Assembly (NCBI GenBank): GCA_003255025.1
Contig: QANY01002976.1
Coordinates: 3,777,541-3,841,540 of the forward strand
Source: Datisca glomerata
Taxonomy: Eukaryota > Streptophyta > Magnoliopsida > Cucurbitales > Datiscaceae
Length of the DNA: 64,000 nucleotides
Direction of reading: 5' to 3'
Part shown: positions 40,972 through 51,436 of the stretch, piece by piece
Layout of the letters: the number at the start of each line of letters is the position of its first letter
Position numbering within the stretch: the stretch's first letter is position 1
Notes under the pieces: model-generated
Seen by the model: the letters and a program-made list of their open reading frames with translations, nothing else
Told to the model about the DNA's origin: nothing
The model's database searches: none
Position numbers and translations under genes: made by a program

Positions 40972-42166
40972 CTAAATTTTTTACCTCTTCCTATTAGTTC
41001 CTAAAGTTTCCCTATCCATCAACAATTCCATCGACCTGAAATATCAGACTAAAAGTTGTTTTATGTGTTTCATGTCATGCACATGATGAAAGAAATCCCC
41101 ACTATACCCATCCCTTCATCGAGCCCTTACCCGAACATAACTATATAAGTATGTTCTTGAAGGATATTACATGTATTTTGTAAAGGATATGTTATGTAGG
41201 TATTTTGTAAAAGAACGAAAAAGGTGGTACAAATTTTCTAATAAAATTTCGGTTAAATATAAATTAAAATAACACATATTCCACATGTTGGGTGCTAAAC
41301 AGCGGCGTGCGTCCGTCAATCCACTGTCTTTCCTCCTTTATGAAATGGGTTCAACTCCCAAGTCACACAATTTTTTTTAATTTTTTATTCATTTTTTATG
41401 AAAAAATTAATTTTAAGGATTTAATGAGAGAATTAAGTGAACATTTTCCTTAGAATATTTTATTATATAAAATAAATATTTGATAAATAAAAATCTAGTA
41501 TCTAAAAGATAATTAATGAAAATTTTTGATTTTAATGATTTAATGAACAACTAAAAGGACATTTTTGTTTTCAATGTTTATTATACAAAACAAATATTTG
41601 ATAAATAAAAACTTAGCATCTAAAATGTAACTGATGATCTTTAATGTGAGTTATGTATTAGTGTTAAATATAAATTTTGTTGTTGTATGAAAATAAATCG
41701 TGATTCAATTTTTCATGCATATGTTTTTATTATGTTATGTATTATGTCTGATATTTTGTAAAAACTGAAATGATTATCAAAACGGATTTGACTATTATGG
41801 AAAGAATAGCCCAATTTATTCATGAAGGAGGAAAATGAAGGTGATTCATGAAAACTGAAATTGAACCTTGAGGAGATGAAAGCCGAATCGATGCTGAATG
41901 TGGAGGAGAATTTGGCAAAATTTTGACAAATCAATAAAGATGGAGACGCAACTGTAACTGAATTAAGATGAAAAAGATTGTGGGTATGGGCAGCATATAA
42001 GATTGAAAACTAGGGTAAAATTAGAAAAAAATAGGCATATATCAAATTAATAGGCTTTTGATAGCCGGGGGGGGGGGGGGGGGGGGNNNGGGGGGGGGGG
42101 GTGAGGTGTGTGGTTGTGATGGATAGAGAAAGTTTAAGGACCAGTAGGGAAGATGGTAAAATTTAG
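40972..42166. mobile_element. 1.2-kb element with about 48-bp terminal inverted repeats
   Basis: The left end (40972-41021: ctaaattttttacctcttcc, then ctattagttcctaaag) is an inverted copy of the right end (42118-42166). Shared blocks are ctaaatttt, acc and tccttaaa/tcctaaa, ending in the identical ctatccatca. The whole stretch is absent from the matching position of unit 2 (about 52440), which supports a discrete insertion, although neighbouring sequence (40735-40971) is also missing there. There is no transposase; it contains the G-run with N at 42067-42101. A triple ttttttacctcctaaa-like repeat abuts the left end. Confidence 0.55.
42067..42101. other. poly-G run with three N
   Basis: A G homopolymer of about 35 positions contains undetermined bases at 42087-42089. 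This looks like an unresolved homopolymer or a small assembly gap, so its true length is unknown. Confidence 0.92.
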
Positions 42167-43674
42167 AGTGTTACTTGCCTAATTAAAATGGAGTTTGAGA
42201 AATTATAACTGTATAGACTTCATGAAGAGAATCTGCGGAAGAAATATAAGAAGATGGTGATTTGGAAGAAGAGAGTGAAATCTCTCTCTCCATTTTTTTT
42301 GGCAAAACAAATCACTGATTTAACTTTAGTAAATGAGGGTTTGTTTGAGAGTGTTTACGGCTATAATACTTTTACCAATTGGAGTAATACTATTTTAGTT
42401 GATAATATATTCATCTTTATATGAGGCACTTAAGTAGGTGTTTATTTGTAAGTAATTTAGGGAATACTTGAACGTGTATTTCTTGAAAGAATTATTTTTA
42501 AATATCAAAATTTACTTCAAACAATAACATTTGTCAAATAATGTGATTTAAAGAAGTGCTTTTGAATTTCGCATCAAGACCGTTACGGTCTGATATAACA
42601 AACCTAAAGAAATTCACGTCCGTCACGGTAGTTAACGCGACATAACGGCCATTACGGTCCATGACAATTCGTGATGGTTCGTGAAAGTTCTAAATAAATT
42701 GTTAGAACTTTAAAAAATTCACTACCACAACACCCGAGAACTGTTACGTAACGTCTGTTACACCTGATTTATGTGTAACTGAGATCGCGACATAACATCA
42801 ACCGCAACTGTGATTTAAAACCCTACGAGGTTCTTCACATTGGATTTTTAGTATATTTATGTGTTTTAAAAAAATGTTTAAAATAAGCTAAATCTGAAAT
42901 TAATTCTAAAAGTAAAGTAGAGTTTGACACATCACCTAAAATCATCTTCGCAAATGACGAGACTTGGAGGACGTGGCTCCGGTAGTTCTCATCTTTTGCA
43001 AAGATGATATCAACTTTAAGTCAAAGTTGAAATCATATTTTACCAAGATAACCAAATTAGTGAAATTGTCATTGCAAAAGATGATTTGACTTGGGCGTTG
43101 TTCTCAACACCCCTCCCCCCGGTGTCAGGGTCATTTTTTATTTCTCTTATATTTTTCTCTCTTTCTTCTCTTCAATGACCGAGACTCCTCTAACTCTCAC
43201 TAGCGTTTCTCTCCATCTCACCTATGACCAAGCTCTCTCTTTCTCTCTCTCACTATTATCTCACTTTCACCCACAAGAAAGTTCTCTTTCTAACTTATTC
43301 AATCACATAAATTTTTTATTCAACTCTTTTTATTTTTTTATGAATCTTGTGTAATGTGTTCCATCAAATTTTGTAGTCTCTCTCACTATTGCACCTCTCA
43401 AACCCTAGATTTCTAACACATTCAATCTCTTAAGTTTTAATTTTTTATGGATATGGTGTCCACCAAATTTATATTTTTGTTTTGGGATGATTTATATGAA
43501 ATTGTAGAGCTTGTTGTGTGTTTTTCTCAATTATGTGTTGATGAAATTTCCAATTTTTAAAATTTTATTTATGAATGTGTTGATAGGTTTTAAAATTATA
43601 GTCATCAAAGCCTGAATGTGTAGATTTATTATTGAATTCTTGATTTAGTTCTGCAATTCAGTTATACAATTTAC

Positions 43675-46200
43675 ATGAATGGTAATGTCATAAGCGGTTC
43701 AAATAGATTTTGTTATGATCATCCTTCAATTAAGGGAATTGTAATTCATAAGGTGATTACATTTAATGAGCTCTATAATACCTTATGTGAAGCTTTGTCA
43801 GTTGACGAAGTTGGAAGTTGGAGATCATTTATTGATTTCTCATTACCCTTGGTGCTTAGTCAGGCAACAATGGGACATTTCCTATGCGGAATGATGAGAT
43901 GCAATTTTAATGTTTACTATCATGCTGCAATTTCTTCCATAAAACATAATTGAATTATTTTTGAAAATAAATCTATAGAGATACATGAGGTCCTAGTACA
44001 AACTTGTATGCTGACAATATGTGTAAGCTTGAAATATATGATACCGCGTCGAGTTCTCGTCACTCCTACAGTCCAAAAAATGCACCTAGCACTCCGAAAC
44101 ATGAAAATGCACATAGTTTTTTTGCCACATGAGGATGCACATGCTCTTACCATCCATGTGAATCCATTTAACTCTCCATATAGCATCTTCTTCGGAGAAT
44201 ATAAAGAGATAAATGCTTGTAATATAACATTGACAAAGATGACCAAGCTCAAGTGGATGATGATGTTGTGAATCCTTCACTTGAAATACTCGAGTATGAA
44301 CCCTCATCACATTTCCTACTCACTTGGACTGGGATGCCGTAAATGTAAAGTTGGATCAGATACCCATTCAACATACTAATATATAGAATGAAATAAATAA
44401 ATTATACAAAGGTTTACATTTTGAGAGTAAGGCATACCTTAAGTATGCCTTGAAGCGATACTCAATATTCAAACATCAACATTTTCGTGTGGTAGAGTCA
44501 TTACCAAACCTTTTGGTTGCCAATAGAGAGTTCATGCTTGTCGTCACAAAATGCACAATACGTTTGAAACAACACATACACCAGACTCCACACATGTGTG
44601 TATGTAAGACTATCACATGATCATTTACAGTTAGACTCAACATTGATTGCCCACGAGTTATGCAATATTGTGAAACAGGATCCAAATACATCTGTTGCAG
44701 CACTTCATGAGACAGTGAAAGATAAATTTGGATATAATGTGCACTATAGGGAGGTCTATGAAGCAAAACGAAAAACACTTGTTAAATTTTTTTGTGATGG
44801 GGATCAATGATACCAGGAGCTATCAACGTGGTTGAATATGCTTGTTAAAATGAACTTTGAGATTGTAGTTCAATGAAAAACACATGACATCGGTCTTCCA
44901 AGTAATGTGATGTTTAGATATGTGTTATGGTCCTTTGGCGCTGCTATAGAAGGTTTCAAATAGTGTAGCCCCATCATTCAAATTGGTGGAATAGTTTTAT
45001 ATGAAAAGTATAAGCATAAGTTGTTGATTGCCACATCAATTGATTCAAATTGACATATTTTTTTCAATTGCGTATACTATACTTGATGAGAAAACCGTGA
45101 ATAGTTGGTCATGGTTTATGCATTGCTTGAGACGTTACATTATGTTGAGGGAAGGGCTGGTGTTAATTTCTGATTGACATGTTAGAACAAAAGCTGGAGT
45201 ACATAATCAACATGTTGGGTGGTCAGAACCATAACCCATCATCGATATAGTTTGAGATATGTTTCTAGTAACTTCAATGACAAACACAAGAACAAGGCTC
45301 TAAAAGATTTAGTCTTTAGAGCGAGAACGCAACATTGAACTCTACATGGATGAATTGAAGAAAATATATAGTCGGTGTGTACCATTTTTTGATAATATAG
45401 AAAAAGGAAATGGACTGAAGCATTCAATGGTAGGTACTAATATAGTTGGATGGCAAGAAACATTACAGAATGCATTAACATTGTACTTAAGGGAGCTCGC
45501 ATGTTACCTGTTACGACTTTGCTTGAGCTTACATTTTATCACAGGTGAATTGGTTTGAAAACTGGAGAAGTGAAGCTAGGAATGCCTTACTATAAGGAAA
45601 GTTGTTGACTACTTATGTTATTGATAAGATAACCAAATAGGAGGCAAGGGCTAGTTCACATTCTATCTTAACTTTTTACCGTGCAAATGAATTGTTCGAG
45701 ATCAGAACTAGAACGTATGGCCTTCACATGGACAAAGGCCACAACAAACATTTTATGAGATAAAGGTAGATCAGGTCGTACCGATAGCCATGTTCCCATT
45801 TGTTGGCAGTATGTGCACATGCTCGTACCGGTAGTTCACAATTCATTGAATATTATTACCGTATATCAACACTCGTCGAGAGTTAGAAGCCACAGTTCAA
45901 GCCCTTTCCACATGAACATTATTGGAATTACCTTACTTTCCAATAGTGCACCCAGATCTAACTAGGATGCAAGATAAGGTAGACTAGGTCGCCACGTATA
46001 CGAAATGAGATGGATTGGCAAGAACTAAATACGTAGAGTAAATGTAGAATTTATAGACAATAAGGACATAACTGTGAAAATTATCCTTCTCATAATGGAG
46101 GATAATTTTCGAATGCCTCATGCCTTCGATGCATTTATTTTACTTGATGTATTTCATTCAACGTGTGCCCGAGCCATACGATACTAAAAGGCGGTTGCAA
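43675..46200 (+). pseudogene. MULE transposase, unit 1 copy, degenerate
   Basis: Readable blocks in shifting frames follow the order of plant Mutator-like transposases: an N-terminal MNGNVISGSNRFCYDHPSIK; a middle DPNTSVAALHETVKDKFGY and YREVYEAKRKTLVKFF (44690-44790); the catalytic region with ATSIDSN, then ILDEKTVNSWSWFMHCLRR (about 45080-45135); LISD; and a C-terminal SWIM/PMZ-type PCSHLLAVCAHARTGSSQF (about 45788-45845). The first DDE Asp, expected in an IDG motif, is Gly here (codon 44985-44987). Many stops and frameshifts are present. MULE transposases cut and paste DNA elements; this copy cannot encode one. Confidence 0.88.
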
Positions 46201-46205
46201 GACAT
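46201..46205 (+). repeat. target-site duplication (left), copia insertion
   Basis: gacat immediately precedes the 5' LTR and is repeated exactly after the 3' LTR at 51432-51436. Five bases is the usual Ty1/copia duplication. Confidence 0.93.
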
Positions 46206-47348
46206 TATTGATTCTTTGAGTAAATAATCTAATTTTGATAATAAAAAATATATTGTTAAGTACTAATGTAAGTACAAGCATTTCTATGTTTGTTCTGAAG
46301 TATTATGCGTATTGAAAGTTACATATGAGAAGCCTGAATACATTTGAAGAATCATGAAGACACATAAGATAAAATTTCTATAGGAGCTCAAAATTATTAA
46401 GCTGAAGAAATCATATGACTCATAGGATAGATAAAATAAGTCTCAAACAATATTTTTGGCCAAAATGTTTTTTATCAAGACAAAGTAATTTTAAAATGCA
46501 TAAATTAGTCCGTCTCCGTTAAGAACGGACGTCCGTTACTGTATAGCAGATGATGTTTTAAAATGCAAAACTAAAAAGGAATTTTCCATAAATTTTTTAA
46601 AATTAAAAGGTCGAGCGGACGACTATGACTGTGCTACCAGACGACTGTTCCCCTAAATGAAAAATTGTTTAAAAATAAATGGTCGAGTGAATGACTGTTA
46701 CTGTACCTCTGGTCGACCGCTGCTCAAAATGAAAAATAATTTGAAAATAAGACGCTCCACCGGACGAACGCTGCTGTACTGGTGGGTGACCGCTCCTCAC
46801 TGTTTTGCACCAACGGCTATTTTTTCAAGCCTATAAATAGAGGGGCTTCTTGGAGGAAAAATACACAACAATTGAGCATGAATTTCATTGTGAAAATTTA
46901 GAGAGAAATATTTCTTTCCTTGAGCCATATAATTCTTCATCTTAGTCTTTTTAGTGTAGTTAATCTTGTGAGCATATTTGTATATCTACTCTAAGTGAGA
47001 GAGTTATTCTTTTGTTCATGAGAACTGTTAAAGTGGTAACTAGGTGTGAATGGTACTGTCAAATCAATCGGTGCACAAGGTTTTGATCTTCAACCGTGAA
47101 GATGGTCGTGCTTCCAGTAGATTCTTCAAGGAGGTGCCTTGGAGCGTGAACGTAAGTATAGAGTGCTGAACCACGTAAAAATTGATTTTTTCATTCTCTC
47201 TTCCCTTATCTCTTTATCTTTTATTTCATACTTAATTGTTCTTTTATTTAATTGCTTGCAACTATTATAATTTTAATTGAATAGCATAACATGTATTTAC
47301 ACAAAACACTCAATTCATCCACCTCTTGGGTAATTACACTATCCTACA
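46206..47348 (+). repeat. 5' LTR of the copia element
   Basis: The LTR runs from tattgattctttgag to gatc-like ctatcctaca. It contains a TATA box (cctataaatagagg, about 46833-46846), so transcription would start near 46870. It is 1143 bp. The start TATTG differs from the TGTTG of the 3' LTR by one base, so the canonical TG end is mutated. Confidence 0.92.
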
Positions 47349-47367
47349 ATTAGTATTAGAGCGAGGT
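47349..47367 (+). promoter_or_regulatory. primer-binding site (initiator tRNA-Met type)
   Basis: The sequence right after the 5' LTR, ttagtattagagcgagg, matches the common copia primer site tggtatcagagc except for a few substitutions. It is complementary to the 3' end of plant initiator tRNA-Met in that family. Confidence 0.75.
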
Positions 47368-47399
47368 TGTGATAATTTTGTGTGAATTTTTAAAATGGG

Positions 47400-48990
47400 A
47401 TCTTTAAATGGTGGCTTTGTTGAAGGACAATCCATCAGTAGACCTCTATTTTTTTAATGGAAATGATTATAACTACTGGAAGGCAAGAATAATGGTCTAT
47501 ATTCAATCTTTAGATTATGAGCTTTGAGATATTTTAGTTAATGGTCCATTTATTCTTAGTGAAATTGTTGATGGTAAGGAGATTCCTAAACCAAGTAATA
47601 AAAGAACGAAAATGATAAAAAGAAACTCTATATTGTGCTTTAGATAAGAATGAATTCAATAGAATGTCTATGTGTGCCAGTGCTAAGGAAATATGGAATA
47701 TGCTTAAAGTTACACATGAAGGTACTAATCAAGTTATGGAATCTAAAATGAGTATGCTTATTCATAGTTATGAACTATTTAAGATAAATAGTGATGAATC
47801 TATGAGTGAAATGTTCACTCGTTTTACTAAGATCATAAATGACTTGAAGCTCTTGGAAGGATTTATTCTAACATTGAACTTGTAAGAAAGATCTTGAGAT
47901 GTTTACCAAAGTCTTAGGAGACAAAAGTGACCGTGATATAGGAAGTAAAAGATCTCAACATCTTATCTCTCGATAAATTCATTGGATCACTTCTCACAAA
48001 CGTATGAGATGAGAATAAAGGAGCATGATGAGGAAGAACCAAAAAGAAAAAAGTATTGCTCTAAAATCAACCACATATGATGACACTGACGATGGGCAAG
48101 AAAAAGATAGAGATGAAGACATAGCTCTCCTTTCAAGAAAATCTAAAAAGTTTCTCCAACAAAAAAAAAAGTACTCCTCGAATGGAAGAAAGGAGAATAA
48201 ATCGAGGCATTCTCACTTGCTTCGAGTGTAAAAATCTAGGCCATATAAGTGCCGACCATCCAACTCTCAAGAATTCTCCAAAAACTCATAAGAAGAAAGG
48301 CTTCAAGGTAACTTAGGATGAAAGTGATAGCGAAGAAGAACAAGAAGGTGAAGAAATGGCAATTAGGTGCTTCATGCCCATGAAGATGAGGTTTGCACTA
48401 ACTCTATGGATGTAATTGATAAAATAGTTTACGATGATTTAGAAGAGTTTTCAAAGAAGTTTATAGTGCGTTTAAATAATTATATGGAAGGAATTAAGAG
48501 TTAAAGAAAAAGAATATTACTCTTCATGAAGAAAATAACAATTTTAAACAAGAGAGTTTAAAACTAAAATCAACCTTGCATTTTCAGAAAAAAGATCTTG
48601 ATGATAGCCAAAAGAAGATTAAAGAATTAAACAACACAATTTCAAAGTTCACTTATTGAAAAGATAACTTAGATACACTTCTTGGCCCTCAAATATGCGT
48701 TTTTGATAAAAGTGGTTTAGGTTACAAACCCTCGCAAAATAAAAAATATTATAAGAATTGCTTTATTAAAGAGACAAGCACACAACTTCCACAAATAACT
48801 TGTTATGCATGTGGAAGAAAAAAGAATATGTCGTACGCATGTTATTCAAAAATTGAATATCCTTGGTATTATAGATGGGTTCAAAAATTAATGCTAACCA
48901 AAAAGGACCCAAGAATATTTGGGTACCAAAGATCAAAGTTTGAGTTATTATCTTGTAGATCAAACGCTCAAAGGATGAGAAATGGTACCT
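47400..48990 (+). pseudogene. copia gag with two degenerate zinc knuckles
   Basis: The Ty1/copia gag (UBN2-type) pattern is clear at 47664-47880 (KEIWNMLKVTHEGTNQV, then HSYELFKINSDESMSEMFTR). A lysine-rich linker follows. Two CCHC-like knuckles are seen. The first (about 48210-48255) reads CFECKNLGHISADH, with His in place of the last Cys. The second (about 48800-48845) reads CYACGRKKNMSYAC, with the His replaced by Asn. Several stops interrupt the frame. Gag would form the particle of the element; it cannot be made from this copy. Confidence 0.87.
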
Positions 48991-49130
48991 TGATAGTGCA
49001 TGTTCGAGGCACATGACCGGTAACTACAATCTATTCTCCTCTCTAAAAGAAAAGAGTGAATCTGTTACTTTTGGAGGCAACAAGAAAGGTAAAATTATTG
49101 GCATAGGTTCGGTAAGTTGTAACTCTTTTC
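48970..49130 (+). pseudogene. copia protease motif
   Basis: About 48980-49020 reads WYLDSACSRHMTGN, the aspartic protease site of Ty1/copia elements (DSA here, DSG/DSA in the family), followed by NLFSSLKEK and FGGNKKGKIIGIG. The frame is lost shortly after. Confidence 0.85.
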
Positions 49131-49194
49131 CTACATAGAGAATGTTCTTTCCGTTGATGGCTCATAACATTCGATTTCCACCATAAAACCTTTA

Positions 49195-49700
49195 CAATTA
49201 ATTCATATGGATTTATTTTGGACCCTCTAGGATTGCAAGTTTGGGTGGAAATCATTATGCTTTTGTCATTGTAGATGACCATTTAAGATTCATTTAGGTT
49301 ATGTTTCTAAAACACAAAAAATGAAGCAATCAAGAGTTTTTCAAAGTTTGCAAAGAGAGTTCAAAATAAAAAAGGATTTCTTATTTCAAAAATTCGAAGT
49401 AATCACGGTAGTGAATTTGAAAATGAAAAATTTGAAAAAATTTATGATGAAAATGGTTTTGATCACAATTTTTTTGCACCTCGAACTCCACAACAAAATA
49501 GAGTTGTTAAGAGGAAAAACCGTACCCTACAAGAAATGGAAAGATATATGTTGAATGAAACATCTTCTAGTAAAGCATATCGTGTGTTTAATAAAGCATA
49601 TATTGTATTTAATAAAGCACATAGTGTGTTTAATAAAGAAGTTTAGTAGCTGAAGAATCTATGCATGTAGTATTTGATGAATCTGAATGTGGCTAACCAA
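49195..49700 (+). pseudogene. copia integrase core fragment
   Basis: Pieces of the integrase core are readable in shifting frames: HMDLFW, GGNHYAFVIVDDH, GFLISKI, then FFAPRTPQQN and RKNRTLQEMERYML. The rest of the core is deleted: MLNET is followed directly by the downstream SKAYRVFNK motif, which has been tandemly expanded (about 49570-49640). The GAG-pre-integrase zinc finger is not seen. Confidence 0.85.
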
Positions 49701-50190
49701 ACACTTTGGAATAAACTTAGAGAATGAGTCTTTTGTTGAAATGAACTCCTATGATACTTACATAAAGGCATCCCTAAAGCGTATGAAGCTAATAGCCGAT
49801 ACTGAGAGAAATTGGGGGAGAGTACTTCTAGAACTCAATGGGAAAATATTCCTTAAGGACTACATGGAGAAAGACCGGTTGAAGATGAAAATATTGTTTG
49901 TCATGGTGAAAGGATGACCGAAGCTCAAGAATATAATCTTCAAGGTGTCTATGAAAGGTTAGACACTACACATGTTCGAATTGATTCCCTTTCCTCCTCC
50001 ATTCAAGCACTTCAACTTTAACATGAGCATAACTACAACAACTTACTTCCGCAACAACAAGCTTAGTATGAGTTTGTCAAGGCTTATCTACATTGTTGCT
50101 TCCCTCAACCTCCTCCCGACGCATAAATTTATAGTCTATTTAATTTATTTAGTTATGACCTATGTTTCTAAAATTTATTTTAATGACTTA
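49687..50190 (+). pseudogene. post-integrase region of the copia element, no RT; possible env-like remnant
   Basis: Where RT and RNase H should follow integrase, the sequence reads in frames without RT motifs. One 76-residue stretch starts after FDES at 49687. A second frame (about 49912-50115) reads RMTEAQEYNLQGVYERLD, then SLSSSIQALQL, with a heptad-like helical pattern and a Pro-rich end (FPQPPPDA). I do not recognise it. A Sirevirus envelope-like ORF or a captured foreign segment are both possible. Confidence 0.45.
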
Positions 50191-50471
50191 TGTTTCTTAA
50201 TTTTCTTCTAATAAATTACGTCTCTGACTTTTAATTTTGATGGATTGTGATGGATTACTATGAATTATTTATTGAGTTGCTTATTGATTAAATATCTGAT
50301 TTTGATGGATTGCTTATTGAGTTATGATGAATTACTATGGATTTTTTAATTTTGATGATGTCAAAGGGCAGAGATATTGAAGTAAGGAGGAGCTAGACTA
50401 AATGTGGTACCATTCTTTTTATGCTTATACTTAACTATTATCTTCGATATAAGTAACAATGATTTATCATC

Positions 50472-50488
50472 ATAAAAAAGAAGGAGAT
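50472..50488 (+). promoter_or_regulatory. polypurine tract
   Basis: ataaaaaagaaggagat lies directly before the 3' LTR. It is the expected second-strand primer site. Related purine-rich motifs lie about 100 bp upstream (50366-50395). Confidence 0.85.
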
Positions 50489-51431
50489 TGTTGACTCTTC
50501 GAGTACATAATCTAATTTTGATGATCACAAAAAATTGTTAAGTATTAGTATATGTACAAGCGTTTCTATATATGTTATGCAGTATTAGGCATATTGAAAG
50601 TTACAAATGAGAAGCGCGAAGACATTTGGAGAATCATGAAGACTCAGAAGATAAATTTTTTATAGGAGCTCAAAATTATAAAGATGAAGAAATCATATGA
50701 CTCATAGGATAAATAAAATAAGTCTAAAAAATAAGTCTCAAATCATATTTTTGGCCAAAATGATTTTTATCATGATAAAGTATTTTTAAACTGCATAAAT
50801 TAGCATGTCTTTGTCAAGAATATACATTTTTACTATATAGTGGACGATGTTTTAAAATGCAAAAACTGAATAGGAATTTTCTATAAAATCTTTGAAATTC
50901 AACAGTCGAGTGGACGACCGTTATTATGCTATCAGACGAACGTTTCCCTAAATGGAAAACTGTTTGAAAATAAACGGTCGAGGGGATGAGTGTTATTGTA
51001 CCTCCGGTTTATCGCTGCTCAAAATGGAAAAATTTTGAGATAAATTTTTCTTTCCTTGAGCTATATAATTCCTCATCTTAATGTTTTGAATGTAGTTAAT
51101 CTTGTGAGCATATTTGTATATCTACTCTAAGTGAGAGAGTTATTCTTTTGTTCGTGAGAATTGTTAAAGTTGTAACTAGGTGTGATTGGTACCGTCAAAT
51201 TAATCAGTGTACGTGATTTTGATCTTCAACCGTGGAGAAGGTCATGATTCTAGTAGATTCTTTAAGGATGTGCCTTGGAGCGTGATTCTTCTAGTGGATT
51301 CTTTTATTTCGTACTTAATTGTTCTACAGGTTAATTGCTTGCCACTATTACAATTTTAATTGAATAACATAACACGTATTTACACAAAAAAACACCCAAT
51401 TCACCCTTTTAGGTAATTACACGATCCTACA
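50489..51431 (+). repeat. 3' LTR of the copia element, internally deleted
   Basis: The LTR starts tgttgactcttcgag and ends gatcctaca; it aligns with the 5' LTR over its whole length except for one gap. At 943 bp it is 200 bp shorter than the 5' LTR. Around 51025 the sequence jumps from ctgctcaaaatgg to a stretch matching about 46895, so the TATA box and promoter segment of the 5' LTR are missing. Confidence 0.92.
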
Positions 51432-51436
51432 GACAT
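51432..51436 (+). repeat. target-site duplication (right), copia insertion
   Basis: gacat, identical to 46201-46205, directly follows the 3' LTR. The MULE segment then resumes with tgaattgaggga, matching unit 2 from about 58917. Confidence 0.93.

Larger units (their letters stand above)
46206..51431 (+). mobile_element. Ty1/copia LTR retrotransposon, probable Sirevirus, deletion derivative
   Basis: The element is flanked by a perfect 5-bp duplication (gacat) and has two LTRs (46206-47348 and 50489-51431), a tRNA-Met-like primer site and a polypurine tract. The internal part, only 3.1 kb, encodes decayed gag, protease and integrase, in Ty1/copia order. Reverse transcriptase and RNase H are not found. 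The LTR size, repeated purine-rich motifs before the 3' LTR (gtcaaagggcagag, aagtaaggaggagc, aaaaaagaaggagat) and an extra post-Pol region suggest the SIRE/Maximus (Sirevirus) lineage; that assignment is inference. The matching empty site is in unit 2 near 58912. Confidence 0.92.

Noticed and set aside
41330..41370. B-box-like gggttcaactcc suggesting a SINE
   Set aside because: No convincing A box upstream and no SINE-like tail.
43091..43354. Ser/Leu-rich 87-codon frame ahead of the MULE transposase
   Set aside because: It comes from a CT-rich leader also present in unit 2 (55020-55310), but the frame diverges between copies beyond the first 35 or so codons; more likely a leader than a protein.
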